NCBI GenBank assembly: GCA_900540335.1
Contig: UQFC01000037.1
Coordinates: forward strand, 1-25,170
Source of the DNA: an uncultured Clostridium sp.
GTDB lineage: Bacteria > Bacillota > Clostridia > Lachnospirales > Lachnospiraceae
Direction of reading: 5' to 3'
Length of the DNA stretch: 25,170 bases
The position numbers and the translations under genes are program-made. The number at the start of each line of letters is the position of its first letter. Position 1 is the stretch's first letter. Positions 7,731 to 13,955 of the stretch are shown here, in pieces. Under the pieces are notes generated by a model. That model had not been told where the DNA came from, made no database searches, and worked only from the letters and a program-made list of their open reading frames with translations.

Positions 7731-8819
7731 ATGAAATTAACAAGAAAAGTTATGGCATTGGCAATGGCTTCTACAATGGCAGTGTCCCTGACAGCATGTG
7801 GCGGCGGCAAGGAAGCTGAGACTACTGCAGCACCGGCAGCAGCCGAGACCACTGCAGCAGCAACAGAGGCAGCAAAAGAAGCTGAGACTACTGCAGCTGC
7901 AGCAGAAGAGAGCGTAGCAGCTGGTGGAAACATCGGTGTCTGCATTTATAAATTTGATGACGCTTTCATGACCACATACCGGAATGCACTTCAGGAGATT
8001 CTGGAAGGCAAGGGCTATACCGTAACTTTCATGGATGGTAAGAATGACCAGGCTGAGCAGAACAACCAGATCAACAACTTTATTGCACAGGGCGTTGATG
8101 CTCTGATTATCAACCCGGTTATGACTTCTGCAGCAGATCAGATTATCGCTACCGTTAAGGATGCAGATATCCCGACTGTTCTGATTAACCGTGAGCCGAC
8201 CGCTGAGCAGATGTCTGCTTATGAGAAGCTGGTTTATGTTGGATGTGACGCACGTCAGTCCGGTACCATGCAGGGTGAGCTGATTCTGGATACCGAGACC
8301 AAGGGCGATATCAATGGTGACGGCAAGATTTCTTACATTATGATTCAGGGTGACCCGGAGAACGTAGATGCTCAGTATCGTACCGAGTTCTCTGTAAAGG
8401 CTCTGACTGACGCAGGTATGGAAGTTGAGCAGCTTGACCTGCAGCGTGGTGACTGGGATCGTAACAAGGGCCAGGAAATCGCACAGAACGACCTTGCTAA
8501 ATTTGGTGATGAGATCGAAGTTGTTTTCTGTAACAACGACGATATGGCTATTGGTGCACTGCAGGCTATTCAGGCAGCAGGCAGAACTGTAAACGAAGAT
8601 ATCTACCTGGTAGGTGTTGATGCTCTGGACGCAGCTCTGAACGAGGTTGCAGCAGGCAACATGACCGGTACTGTTTTAAATGATGCAAACGGCCAGGCTG
8701 AGGGCGCTGTAGAGGCTATGGAAGCTCTTCTGGGCGGAAAGACCTATGCATCCGGCGAACAGTCCATTTACGTAGACTACGTAAAGGTTACTCCGGAGAA
8801 CGTAGCTGATTTCCAGTAA
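7731..8819 (+). CDS. mglB: MglB-type galactose/glucose ABC transporter substrate-binding lipoprotein
   Basis: This 362-residue lipoprotein captures sugar for MglA/MglC. Its signal ends in the lipobox LTAC (Cys ~23), followed by GGG and a ~38-residue Ala/Glu/Thr linker. The mature domain has IYKFDDAF, INREPT, calcium loop DINGDGKIS, GDPENVDAQYRTEF, GDWDRN, CNNDDMAIGA, LVGVDAL and TVLNDANGQAEGA. Residues equivalent to E. coli D14, F16, N91, D154, R158, W183, N211, D236 and N256 are present; the H152 position is Asn. Codon use is richer in GGT, GCT and GTT than in the regulator genes, as expected for high expression. It has its own promoter and a strong AAGGGAGG site before the ATG, and mglA follows after a 167-base gap with a hairpin. 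The exact sugar is inferred from the family. Confidence 0.92.
   Translation: MKLTRKVMALAMASTMAVSLTACGGGKEAETTAAPAAAETTAAATEAAKEAETTAAAAEESVAAGGNIGVCIYKFDDAFMTTYRNALQEILEGKGYTVTFMDGKNDQAEQNNQINNFIAQGVDALIINPVMTSAADQIIATVKDADIPTVLINREPTAEQMSAYEKLVYVGCDARQSGTMQGELILDTETKGDINGDGKISYIMIQGDPENVDAQYRTEFSVKALTDAGMEVEQLDLQRGDWDRNKGQEIAQNDLAKFGDEIEVVFCNNDDMAIGALQAIQAAGRTVNEDIYLVGVDALDAALNEVAAGNMTGTVLNDANGQAEGAVEAMEALLGGKTYASGEQSIYVDYVKVTPENVADFQ
7812..7896 (+). repeat. 19-bp direct repeat inside the mglB linker
   Basis: GAAGCTGAGACTACTGCAG occurs at 7812-7830 and again, identical, at 7878-7896. The copies are 66 bases (22 codons) apart and in frame, both encoding EAETTA. The repeat lies in the low-complexity linker between the lipid anchor and the sugar-binding domain. 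This fits growth of the linker by slippage or duplication. Confidence 0.85.
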
Positions 8820-8843
8820 GCTGTGTAAAAAAGATATGAGACA

Positions 8844-8877
8844 GGGTGTGTGTGCGTATGGTGCACGCACCCTTTTT
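8844..8877 (+). terminator. Intercistronic hairpin with T-tract between mglB and mglA
   Basis: GTGCGT pairs with ACGCAC across a short loop, with further G/C-rich pairing in the flanking GGGTG/CACCC, and TTTTT follows at 8873-8877. It lies 24 bases after the mglB stop and about 110 bases before mglA. It probably acts as a partial terminator or 3' processing/stability stop. That would let binding protein exceed ATPase and permease, as is common in such operons. Confidence 0.65.
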
Positions 8878-8986
8878 AAAGAGATAGCAGAATTTGCAGT
8901 TGGGAACGGGTACTTTGCTGTAAAATTTTCTTTGCCGATCAGAATGGAGGCAGATGGAAACAGAATAAACAAAGGGGGTCAGCAAA

Positions 8987-10495
8987 TTGTCAGATTATCG
9001 TTTGGAAATGCATAATGTCGTAAAGACATTTCCAGGCGTAAAGGCGTTGGATGGCGCGCAGCTTCAGCTGCGTCCGGGAACGGTACATGCTCTGATGGGA
9101 GAAAATGGTGCCGGAAAATCCACCCTGATGAAGTGCATGTTTGGAATCTACCACATGGACGAAGGGGAAGTCATTTACGAGGGAGAAAAGGTACAGATTA
9201 AAGGGCCGCTGGATGCTCTTAACCGCGGAATTGCTATGGTTCATCAGGAGCTGCAGCCGATTCCGGAAAGAAGTATCGGAGAAAATATTTTCGTAGGACG
9301 GTATCCTACCAAAAAGATTGGTCCGATTACTGTGGTGGATCATGAAAAAATGTACGCAGATGCAGCAAAGGTGCTGGAGGAGGTTCATCTGAACTTTGAT
9401 CCCAGAGCAAAACTTGGAAGCCTTTCTGTATCGCAGATGCAGCTGGTGGAAATTGCCAAGGCGGTTTCTGCAGACTGTAAAGTACTTATATTAGATGAGC
9501 CGACCTCTTCCCTGACTGCGGCAGAGGTAGAGGCGCTGTTTACAATTATCAATGAGCTTCGCGACAAGGGCGTCAGCATGGTTTATATCAGCCATAAAAT
9601 GGACGAAATCCTGCGAATCAGTGATGATGTTACAATCATGCGGGATGGTCAGTATATCGGAACCTGGGAAGCGAAGAATTTAACAACTGATTTTATTATT
9701 ACGAAAATGGTAGGACGTGAGCTTTCTGACCTGTATCCGACCCGTAGCAATACACCGGGTGAGGTTATTTTCAAGGTGGAAGACTTTACATCCATTAATC
9801 CCAAGAGCTTCCGTCATGCCAGCTTTGAGCTGCGCAAAGGCGAGATTCTTGGTGTAGCCGGTCTGGTAGGCGCCCAGCGTACAGAGCTGATGGAAGGACT
9901 TTTTGGTCTTCGCAGCCATACCACTGGTAAAATTACATATAAGGGAAAAGAACTTGTGATTAATCAGCCAAAGGATGCCATCAATAACGGTATCGCTATG
10001 CTGACGGAGGATCGCCGGGCAACCGGTATTCTCGGAGTTCTTTCGATAGCGGATAATGTTTCCATTTCATCTCTGAATCAGTATCTGATTGGCGGAGTGA
10101 TGCTGGATGACGCAAAAATTGAAAAGCTGGTTCAGGATAATGTGGCAAAGCTTTCCATTAAAACACCGTCATCTAAAACTCAGATTCAATCTCTTTCCGG
10201 CGGTAACCAGCAGAAGGTGCTGATCAGCCGCTGGCTGGCAAATGATCCGGATGTTTTTATCATGGACGAGCCCACACGAGGTATCGATGTAGGTGCCAAG
10301 TATGAGATTTACTGTATTATTGCTGAGATGGCAAAACAGGGTAAGAGCATTATTATGATTTCTTCTGAAATGTCTGAACTGATTGGTATGTCTGACCGGG
10401 TTATGGTAATGTGTGACGGTCGGGTAACCGGATTTATTGACGGTGATAAGGCAAATCAGGAAAATATCATGGCGCTGGCTACCAAGTTTGAATAA
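8987..10495 (+). CDS. mglA: Sugar ABC transporter ATP-binding protein MglA
   Basis: This 502-residue protein has two fused ABC domains, the usual size for MglA/RbsA. Domain 1 has Walker A GENGAGKST (38-46), the variant signature LSVSQMQLVEIAKAV and Walker B LILDEPTSSLT. Domain 2 has a degenerate Walker A (GLVGAQRTE), the canonical signature LSGGNQQKV and Walker B FIMDEPTRGIDVG. The asymmetry is normal for the family. The start is TTG at 8987, supported by GGGGG (8974-8978) 8 bases upstream and by the N-terminus MSDYRLEMHNVVKTFPGVKALDG. It acts at the inner face of the membrane with MglC, which follows after 15 bases. Confidence 0.95.
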   Translation: MSDYRLEMHNVVKTFPGVKALDGAQLQLRPGTVHALMGENGAGKSTLMKCMFGIYHMDEGEVIYEGEKVQIKGPLDALNRGIAMVHQELQPIPERSIGENIFVGRYPTKKIGPITVVDHEKMYADAAKVLEEVHLNFDPRAKLGSLSVSQMQLVEIAKAVSADCKVLILDEPTSSLTAAEVEALFTIINELRDKGVSMVYISHKMDEILRISDDVTIMRDGQYIGTWEAKNLTTDFIITKMVGRELSDLYPTRSNTPGEVIFKVEDFTSINPKSFRHASFELRKGEILGVAGLVGAQRTELMEGLFGLRSHTTGKITYKGKELVINQPKDAINNGIAMLTEDRRATGILGVLSIADNVSISSLNQYLIGGVMLDDAKIEKLVQDNVAKLSIKTPSSKTQIQSLSGGNQQKVLISRWLANDPDVFIMDEPTRGIDVGAKYEIYCIIAEMAKQGKSIIMISSEMSELIGMSDRVMVMCDGRVTGFIDGDKANQENIMALATKFE

Positions 10496-10510
10496 GGAGG
10501 AGACATTATT

Positions 10511-11494
10511 ATGCAAAAATCATTTGATATAAAAAAATTTCTGTCAAATAATGCGATCATTATTCTGATCTGTATTCTGGCAGCTTTTACCGGTGCAGTT
10601 ACAAAAAACTTTTTTACGGTAAATAACTTTAAAAACCTGGTTGTAAACGTATCCCCGCGTTTCATCATTGCCTGCGGCGTATCCGGATGTCTGATTACCA
10701 AGGGTACTGACCTGTCTGCAGGTCGTGCAGTTGGTCTGGCAGCATGTCTTTCTGCTATGATGCTGCAGAGCATGGATTACGCAGCCCGCATGTTCCCGTG
10801 GATGCCTGATATTCCGTGGCCGGTTGCCCTTATTATTGTTATGGCAGTCATGGGCGGATTTGGCGCCATCAACGGTGTTGTTATTGCCATGCTGAAGGTT
10901 CCTCCGTTTATCGCTACTCTGGGTATGCAGACAATTATTTACGGTCTCTGCTCCCTGATTACCGATAACCAGCCGATGGGCGGATACAAGAAGAGTTACC
11001 TGAAGGTTGCAAGCGGCTCAGTAGGACCGATTCCTTATCTGCTGATTTTCGCTATTGTAGTAGGTGCTTTTTTCTGGTTCTTATACAATAAGACCCGTCA
11101 TGGTAAATATATGTACGCAATCGGCGGCAACGAAAGTGCTGCACAGGTAGCAGGTGTAAATGTAACGGCTTCCCTGATTCGTATTTATGTACTGGCAGGC
11201 TGCATGTATGCTCTGGCAGGCTTCCTGGTAGGTGCAAAGGCAGGCGGCGCTTCTACAGCAACAGGTATGGGCTATGAGCTGGAAGCAATTGCTGCATGTA
11301 CCATCGGCGGTGTATCTGCAAATGGTGGTGTTGGTAGTGTCGGCGGTATTCTGGTCGGCGTACTGGTATTTGAGATCCTGAAGATTTGTCTCCAGTTCCT
11401 GGGCGTGGATCCGGCATACACCTATATTGCACAGGGTCTTGTAATCATTGTTGCGGTTGCACTCGACCTGCGGAAATATCTTGCAAAGAAATAA
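10511..11494 (+). CDS. mglC: Sugar ABC transporter permease MglC
   Basis: This 327-residue multi-pass protein of the RbsC/MglC/XylH family has about 8-10 hydrophobic segments. Family signatures are KNLVVNVSPRFIIACGVSGC near the N-terminus, GTDLSAGRAVGLAAC, VPPFIATLGMQTI, YAIGGNESAAQVAGVNV and the C-terminal GGVSANGGVGSVGGILVGVL, which is the ATPase-contact region. GGAGG lies 10 bases before the ATG. It forms the sugar channel with MglA and is loaded by MglB. The family also covers ribose and xylose permeases; galactose/glucose is favoured by the binding protein next to it. Confidence 0.93.
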   Translation: MQKSFDIKKFLSNNAIIILICILAAFTGAVTKNFFTVNNFKNLVVNVSPRFIIACGVSGCLITKGTDLSAGRAVGLAACLSAMMLQSMDYAARMFPWMPDIPWPVALIIVMAVMGGFGAINGVVIAMLKVPPFIATLGMQTIIYGLCSLITDNQPMGGYKKSYLKVASGSVGPIPYLLIFAIVVGAFFWFLYNKTRHGKYMYAIGGNESAAQVAGVNVTASLIRIYVLAGCMYALAGFLVGAKAGGASTATGMGYELEAIAACTIGGVSANGGVGSVGGILVGVLVFEILKICLQFLGVDPAYTYIAQGLVIIVAVALDLRKYLAKK

Positions 11495-11515
11495 TAGACT
11501 GGTGTGATTGACAGA

Positions 11516-11731
11516 ATGGAAGAAAATTTACAGGAAAAAACAGAGGCTGTGTCCCGGACTGATGCAGTCTCTGATAAAGAAACTGTTCTGGAAGAACAGC
11601 CTCAGCAGGTAAACAAATTGTATGAGAATTTTCGCCATATACCTTTGAAATATCTGGATCGTTTTATTGCCGGATGTATCATCCTTCTGGTTTTGGTTGT
11701 GGTGATTGGTATTTTTCAGGCAGTACATTAA
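11516..11731 (+). CDS. Small single-pass membrane protein of unknown function
   Basis: I do not recognise a family. From ATG 11516 it has 71 residues; a GTG at 11504 in the same frame would add four. Neither start has a good ribosome binding site, so translation may be coupled to mglC, which ends 21 bases before. Residues ~1-45 are polar and rich in Glu, Gln, Lys and Thr (QEKTEAVSRTDAVSDKE, then NFRHIPLKYLDRF). One strong transmembrane helix (FIAGCIILLVLVVVIGIF) makes up nearly all the rest, with only QAVH after it. The positive residues before the helix suggest a cytoplasmic N-terminus. Its place as last gene of the sugar transporter operon suggests an accessory or regulatory subunit of MglAC; this is inference. 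Confidence 0.7.
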   Translation: MEENLQEKTEAVSRTDAVSDKETVLEEQPQQVNKLYENFRHIPLKYLDRFIAGCIILLVLVVVIGIFQAVH

Positions 11732-11733
11732 GA

Positions 11734-11772
11734 AATCCCCCGGGCGTTCAGCGCTTCCGGGGGATTCCTTTG
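11734..11772. terminator. Bidirectional intrinsic terminator between convergent genes
   Basis: A perfect 10-bp stem, AATCCCCCGG (11734-11743) with CCGGGGGATT (11757-11766), encloses a 13-base loop. On the + strand it starts 3 bases after the small membrane protein gene and is followed by CCTTTGCTT. On the - strand it is followed by TTTCTTAATG. Its right arm lies inside the last codons of the - strand CYTH gene, and that gene's stop codon lies in the loop. The stem is strong but the T-runs are short. Confidence 0.8.
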
Positions 11773-12209
11773 CTTAACCGGCTGTTCTGATATTCTCCGG
11801 AAAAGGTCACATCACGTCCAAACCAGGAGGGCGGGGTAAAGGCATTGGCTTCCTCCACAGAGGAAAATTCCACTTCAGCCAGCATAAGTCCCTCATATGT
11901 GCCGGAGAACACATCCAGTTCCACCTGCAGTCCGCTTCCTTCCAGCTTCTTTTTGTAGCGTTTTTTCGTCAGGACAATGCCGTCGGCCTTGGCAAGCAGG
12001 TGGTGATAGGCTTCCTGGTTTAAGGGAAGATTGTACTCCTCCCGGGCAAGAAGTCCTTTGGATTTGTAGGTCATATAGTATTCATCGCCGTCCCTTCGCA
12101 CCCGGACTACAGGATCCGTGCAGAGATAGGCCTGTTCGATGAATCGGCAGTCCCAGGAAAGATAATCCGCGGGCGGCTCAGATACCAGGTATTTTCGTTC
12201 GATTTCCAA
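11748..12209 (-). CDS. CYTH-domain protein (probable triphosphatase)
   Basis: This 153-residue CYTH/triphosphate-tunnel protein probably hydrolyses inorganic or organic triphosphate. The substrate is not determined; adenylate cyclase is unlikely for this short form. It begins with the diagnostic EIERKYLV (ExExK) and has the basic and acidic strand motifs VRVRRDGDEYYMTYKSKG, REEYN, KKRYKKKL, VELDVF and AEVEFSS. The start is taken as TTG at 12209, because GGAGGGA (12222-12216 on this strand) lies 7 bases upstream and the product then starts exactly like other family members, at (M)EIERK. An ATG at 12224 would put the ribosome site inside the gene, and the longer frame from 12305 begins before the promoter. 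It is divergent from tig and ends inside a terminator stem. Confidence 0.88.
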   Translation of the reverse strand: MEIERKYLVSEPPADYLSWDCRFIEQAYLCTDPVVRVRRDGDEYYMTYKSKGLLAREEYNLPLNQEAYHHLLAKADGIVLTKKRYKKKLEGSGLQVELDVFSGTYEGLMLAEVEFSSVEEANAFTPPSWFGRDVTFSGEYQNSRLSKGIPRKR

Positions 12210-12242
12210 AAATAATCCCTCCATTTGCTTTGATGATACCAG

Positions 12243-12248
12243 ATTATA
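12243..12248 (-). promoter_or_regulatory. -10 box of the CYTH gene
   Basis: On the - strand TATAAT reads from 12248 to 12243, about 34 bases before the TTG start. The -35 region is a T/C-rich stretch with poor match to TTGACA. Transcription would begin near 12236, which excludes the longer reading frame from 12305 as the real gene. Confidence 0.55.
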
Positions 12249-12364
12249 GCGGAAACAGGATAAAAAAGAAAGGGATCGGAGGAGAAAATGTGTTTTTTCG
12301 GCCAAAAGTCAGGAAAAATACTGGAATTATACGAAAAATAGGACTGGTAATTAAGAAAAGACTA

Positions 12365-12373
12365 TGATATAAT
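12365..12373 (+). promoter_or_regulatory. Extended -10 promoter of tig
   Basis: TGATATAAT (12365-12373) is a perfect TATAAT with the TGn extension. The -35 at 17 bases (TGGTAA) is weak, as is common for extended -10 promoters. Transcription would start near 12380, giving a leader of about 57 bases before tig. Confidence 0.7.
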
Positions 12374-12436
12374 GCTATCTTGAAGTGTGGCGCCCTGCCG
12401 TGACGACCATACATAGATGTAAGGAGGAAACTTGAA

Positions 12437-13723
12437 ATGAGTTTACAAGTAGAAAAGTTAGAAAAGAACATGGCGAAATTAACCGTAGAAGTACCGGCAG
12501 AGCAGTTCGAGGCAGCTCTTAAAACTTCTTTCCAGAAGAATAAGAACAAGTTCAGCATTCCTGGCTTCCGTAAGGGAAAAGCTCCCCAGGCAATGGTTGA
12601 GAAGATGTATGGTGTCGGTGTTCTTTACGATGACGCTATTGATACACTGCTGGATTCCACCTATGCAGACGCTGTTAAGGAGAGCGGACTGGATATCGTT
12701 TCCAGACCGGAGATTGGAATTGAGCAGATCGAGAAAGGCAAAACCTTTATCTACACAGCTCTGGTAGCAGTTAAGCCGGAAGTAACCCTGGGCGAGTACA
12801 AGGGTGTTGAAGTGGAAAAGGCAAAACCGGAAGTAACAGATGCTGACGTTGAGGCTGAGTTAAAGAAGGTTCAGGATCAGAACTCCAGAATGGTAAATGT
12901 TGAGGATCGTGCAGTTGAGGACGGCGACCATACCGTAATCGACTTTGAGGGATTTGTAGACGGACAGCCTTTCGAGGGCGGCAAGTCTGAGGCTTATCCG
13001 CTGGTAATCGGCTCTCACTCCTTCATCGATACCTTCGAAGAGCAGCTGATCGGCAAGAACATCGGTGACGAGGTAGAAGTGAATGTAACCTTCCCGGCTG
13101 AGTATCATGCAGCAGAGCTGGCAGGAAAGCCGGCTGTATTTAAGGTAAAGATCCACGAGATCAAGACCAAGGAGCTGCCGGAGCTGAACGATGAGTTCGC
13201 AGGCGAGGTTTCCGAGTTTGAGACCATGGATGAATATAAATCCGATATCCGGGCAAAACTTGCAGAGACAAAGCAGCAGCAGGCTACTACCGAGAACGAG
13301 AACAACGTAGTAGAGAAGGTTGTTGAGAATGCAGCCATGGAGATTCCGGATGCTATGATCGACGAGCAGGTTCGTGAGATGATCAATGACTATGCGCGCA
13401 GAATGCAGAGCCAGGGTATTTCTCTGGAGCAGTATATGCAGTTCACCGGCATGACCATCGAGAAGCTGCAGGAGCAGTCCCGTCCGCAGGCTGAGAAGAG
13501 AATCCGTACCCGTCTTGTTCTTGAGGCTGTTGTTGCAGCTGAGAACATTCAGGTATCTGATGAGGCTGTAGACGCTGAGATCGCTAAGATGGCAGAGACC
13601 TACAAGATGGAAGCTGACAAGGTAAGAAGCATTATGGGCGAAGCCGGTATCGCTCAGATGAAAGAGGATATGGCTGTTCAGGAGGCAGTAGACTTCCTGG
13701 TAGCAGAGGCTAATCTGGTTTAA
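12437..13723 (+). CDS. tig: Trigger factor (ribosome-associated chaperone and peptidyl-prolyl isomerase)
   Basis: This 428-residue protein is the usual length for trigger factor. It binds at the ribosome exit tunnel and shields nascent chains. The N-terminal domain carries the ribosome-docking loop GFRKGKAP (residues 43-50). The FKBP-type isomerase domain lies at ~160-245 (VIDFEGFVDGQPFEGGKS through VFKVKIHEIK). The C-terminal helical chaperone arms begin at ELNDEFAGEVSEFETM. AAGGAGGAAA precedes ATG 12437. Codon use is biased toward highly expressed codons. It heads the tig-clpP-clpX-lon run typical of Firmicutes, but is separated from clpP by a long structured gap. Confidence 0.97.
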   Translation: MSLQVEKLEKNMAKLTVEVPAEQFEAALKTSFQKNKNKFSIPGFRKGKAPQAMVEKMYGVGVLYDDAIDTLLDSTYADAVKESGLDIVSRPEIGIEQIEKGKTFIYTALVAVKPEVTLGEYKGVEVEKAKPEVTDADVEAELKKVQDQNSRMVNVEDRAVEDGDHTVIDFEGFVDGQPFEGGKSEAYPLVIGSHSFIDTFEEQLIGKNIGDEVEVNVTFPAEYHAAELAGKPAVFKVKIHEIKTKELPELNDEFAGEVSEFETMDEYKSDIRAKLAETKQQQATTENENNVVEKVVENAAMEIPDAMIDEQVREMINDYARRMQSQGISLEQYMQFTGMTIEKLQEQSRPQAEKRIRTRLVLEAVVAAENIQVSDEAVDAEIAKMAETYKMEADKVRSIMGEAGIAQMKEDMAVQEAVDFLVAEANLV

Positions 13724-13747
13724 TTAAGATATTTCAAACGACAGAGG

Positions 13748-13774
13748 CGGGTTTCCGGTACAGCCGGAAACCTG
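13748..13774 (+). other. GC-rich hairpin after tig (weak terminator candidate)
   Basis: GGTTTCCGG (13750-13758) and CCGGAAACC (13764-13772) form a perfect 9-bp stem with a 5-base loop, 27 bases after the tig stop. No T-run follows directly (TGTATCTGTATC), so termination here is doubtful. It may protect the 3' end of tig mRNA. Confidence 0.55.
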
Positions 13775-13824
13775 TATCTGTATCAGGATTTTTATCACAG
13801 GAATTGCGTCCTGTGATACAGATA
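13775..13824 (+). promoter_or_regulatory. Mutually exclusive hairpins in the tig-clpP leader
   Basis: Three segments compete. TATCTGTATCAGGA (13775-13788) and TATCACAGGA (13793-13802) are both complementary to TCCTGTGATACAGATA (13809-13824). The near hairpin is a perfect 10-bp stem with a 6-base loop (13803-13808). The far pairing is 11 perfect pairs, 13775-13785 with 13814-13824, plus GGA/UCC across a 2-base bulge. Only one can form at a time, as in attenuators. No known riboswitch class is recognised. Confidence 0.5.
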
Positions 13825-13834
13825 TGCTCCGCGA

Positions 13835-13884
13835 GGATGCGCACTGCGGACCAGAGGAAAAGGCTGATGACGCGGCAGCGCTCC
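13835..13884 (+). ncRNA. Structured RNA element before the clpP attenuator, class unknown
   Basis: A long imperfect stem can form: GGA (13835-13837) with TCC (13882-13884), GCG (13839-13841) with CGC (13879-13881), and CTGC (13844-13847) with GCAG (13875-13878), with small bulges on the 5' side. It encloses a purine-rich apical region (13848-13874). It ends 7 bases before a strong intrinsic terminator, so it may be a sensing element. The conserved cores I know for common riboswitch classes and the T-box do not match by eye. Confidence 0.35.
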
Positions 13885-13953
13885 GACAGGGGAATGTGCC
13901 TGAGCACATTCTTTTTCACGGAATTTGCAGAAAGAAAGAACAGGAGGATTTGA
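13867..13953 (+). other. Possible 28-codon upstream ORF of clpP
   Basis: ATG 13867 is preceded by AGAGG (13853-13857) at 9 bases and reads 28 codons to TGA 13951-13953, two bases before the clpP ATG. The peptide is Arg-rich (MTRQRSDRG...ERKNRRI). The reading frame runs straight through the terminator hairpin at 13892-13911, so a translating ribosome would prevent it from forming. This may be a chance ORF; there is no evidence of conservation from one sequence. Confidence 0.25.
13892..13916 (+). terminator. Intrinsic terminator / attenuator 39 bases before clpP
   Basis: GAATGTGC (13892-13899), tetraloop CTGA, GCACATTC (13904-13911), then TTTTT (13912-13916). The stem is perfect. Only 39 bases separate it from the clpP ATG, and these hold the ribosome site and no promoter. 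Transcription of clpP must therefore pass through it, so it is more likely an attenuator than a plain tig terminator. Confidence 0.75.
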
Positions 13954-13955
13954 CC

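Noticed and set aside
7688..7945. Ala/Val-rich open frame on the - strand opposite the mglB signal and linker
   Set aside because: It arises from the repetitive GCA/ACT codons of the linker and has no ribosome site or homology by eye.
12210..12305. Longer start for the CYTH protein
   Set aside because: The TATAAT at 12243-12248 lies inside it, so most of it would not be transcribed, and the ribosome site points to 12209.
13724..13920. Known riboswitch (TPP, FMN, SAM, glycine, lysine, cobalamin, c-di-GMP, c-di-AMP) or T-box in the clpP leader
   Set aside because: The conserved core sequences of these classes are not visible; the element is reported only as of unknown class.
13824..13955. N-terminal extension of clpP
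   Set aside because: It would run through the attenuator hairpins, has no ribosome site and does not resemble ClpP; the normal start MALVPYVIES has AGGAGG.
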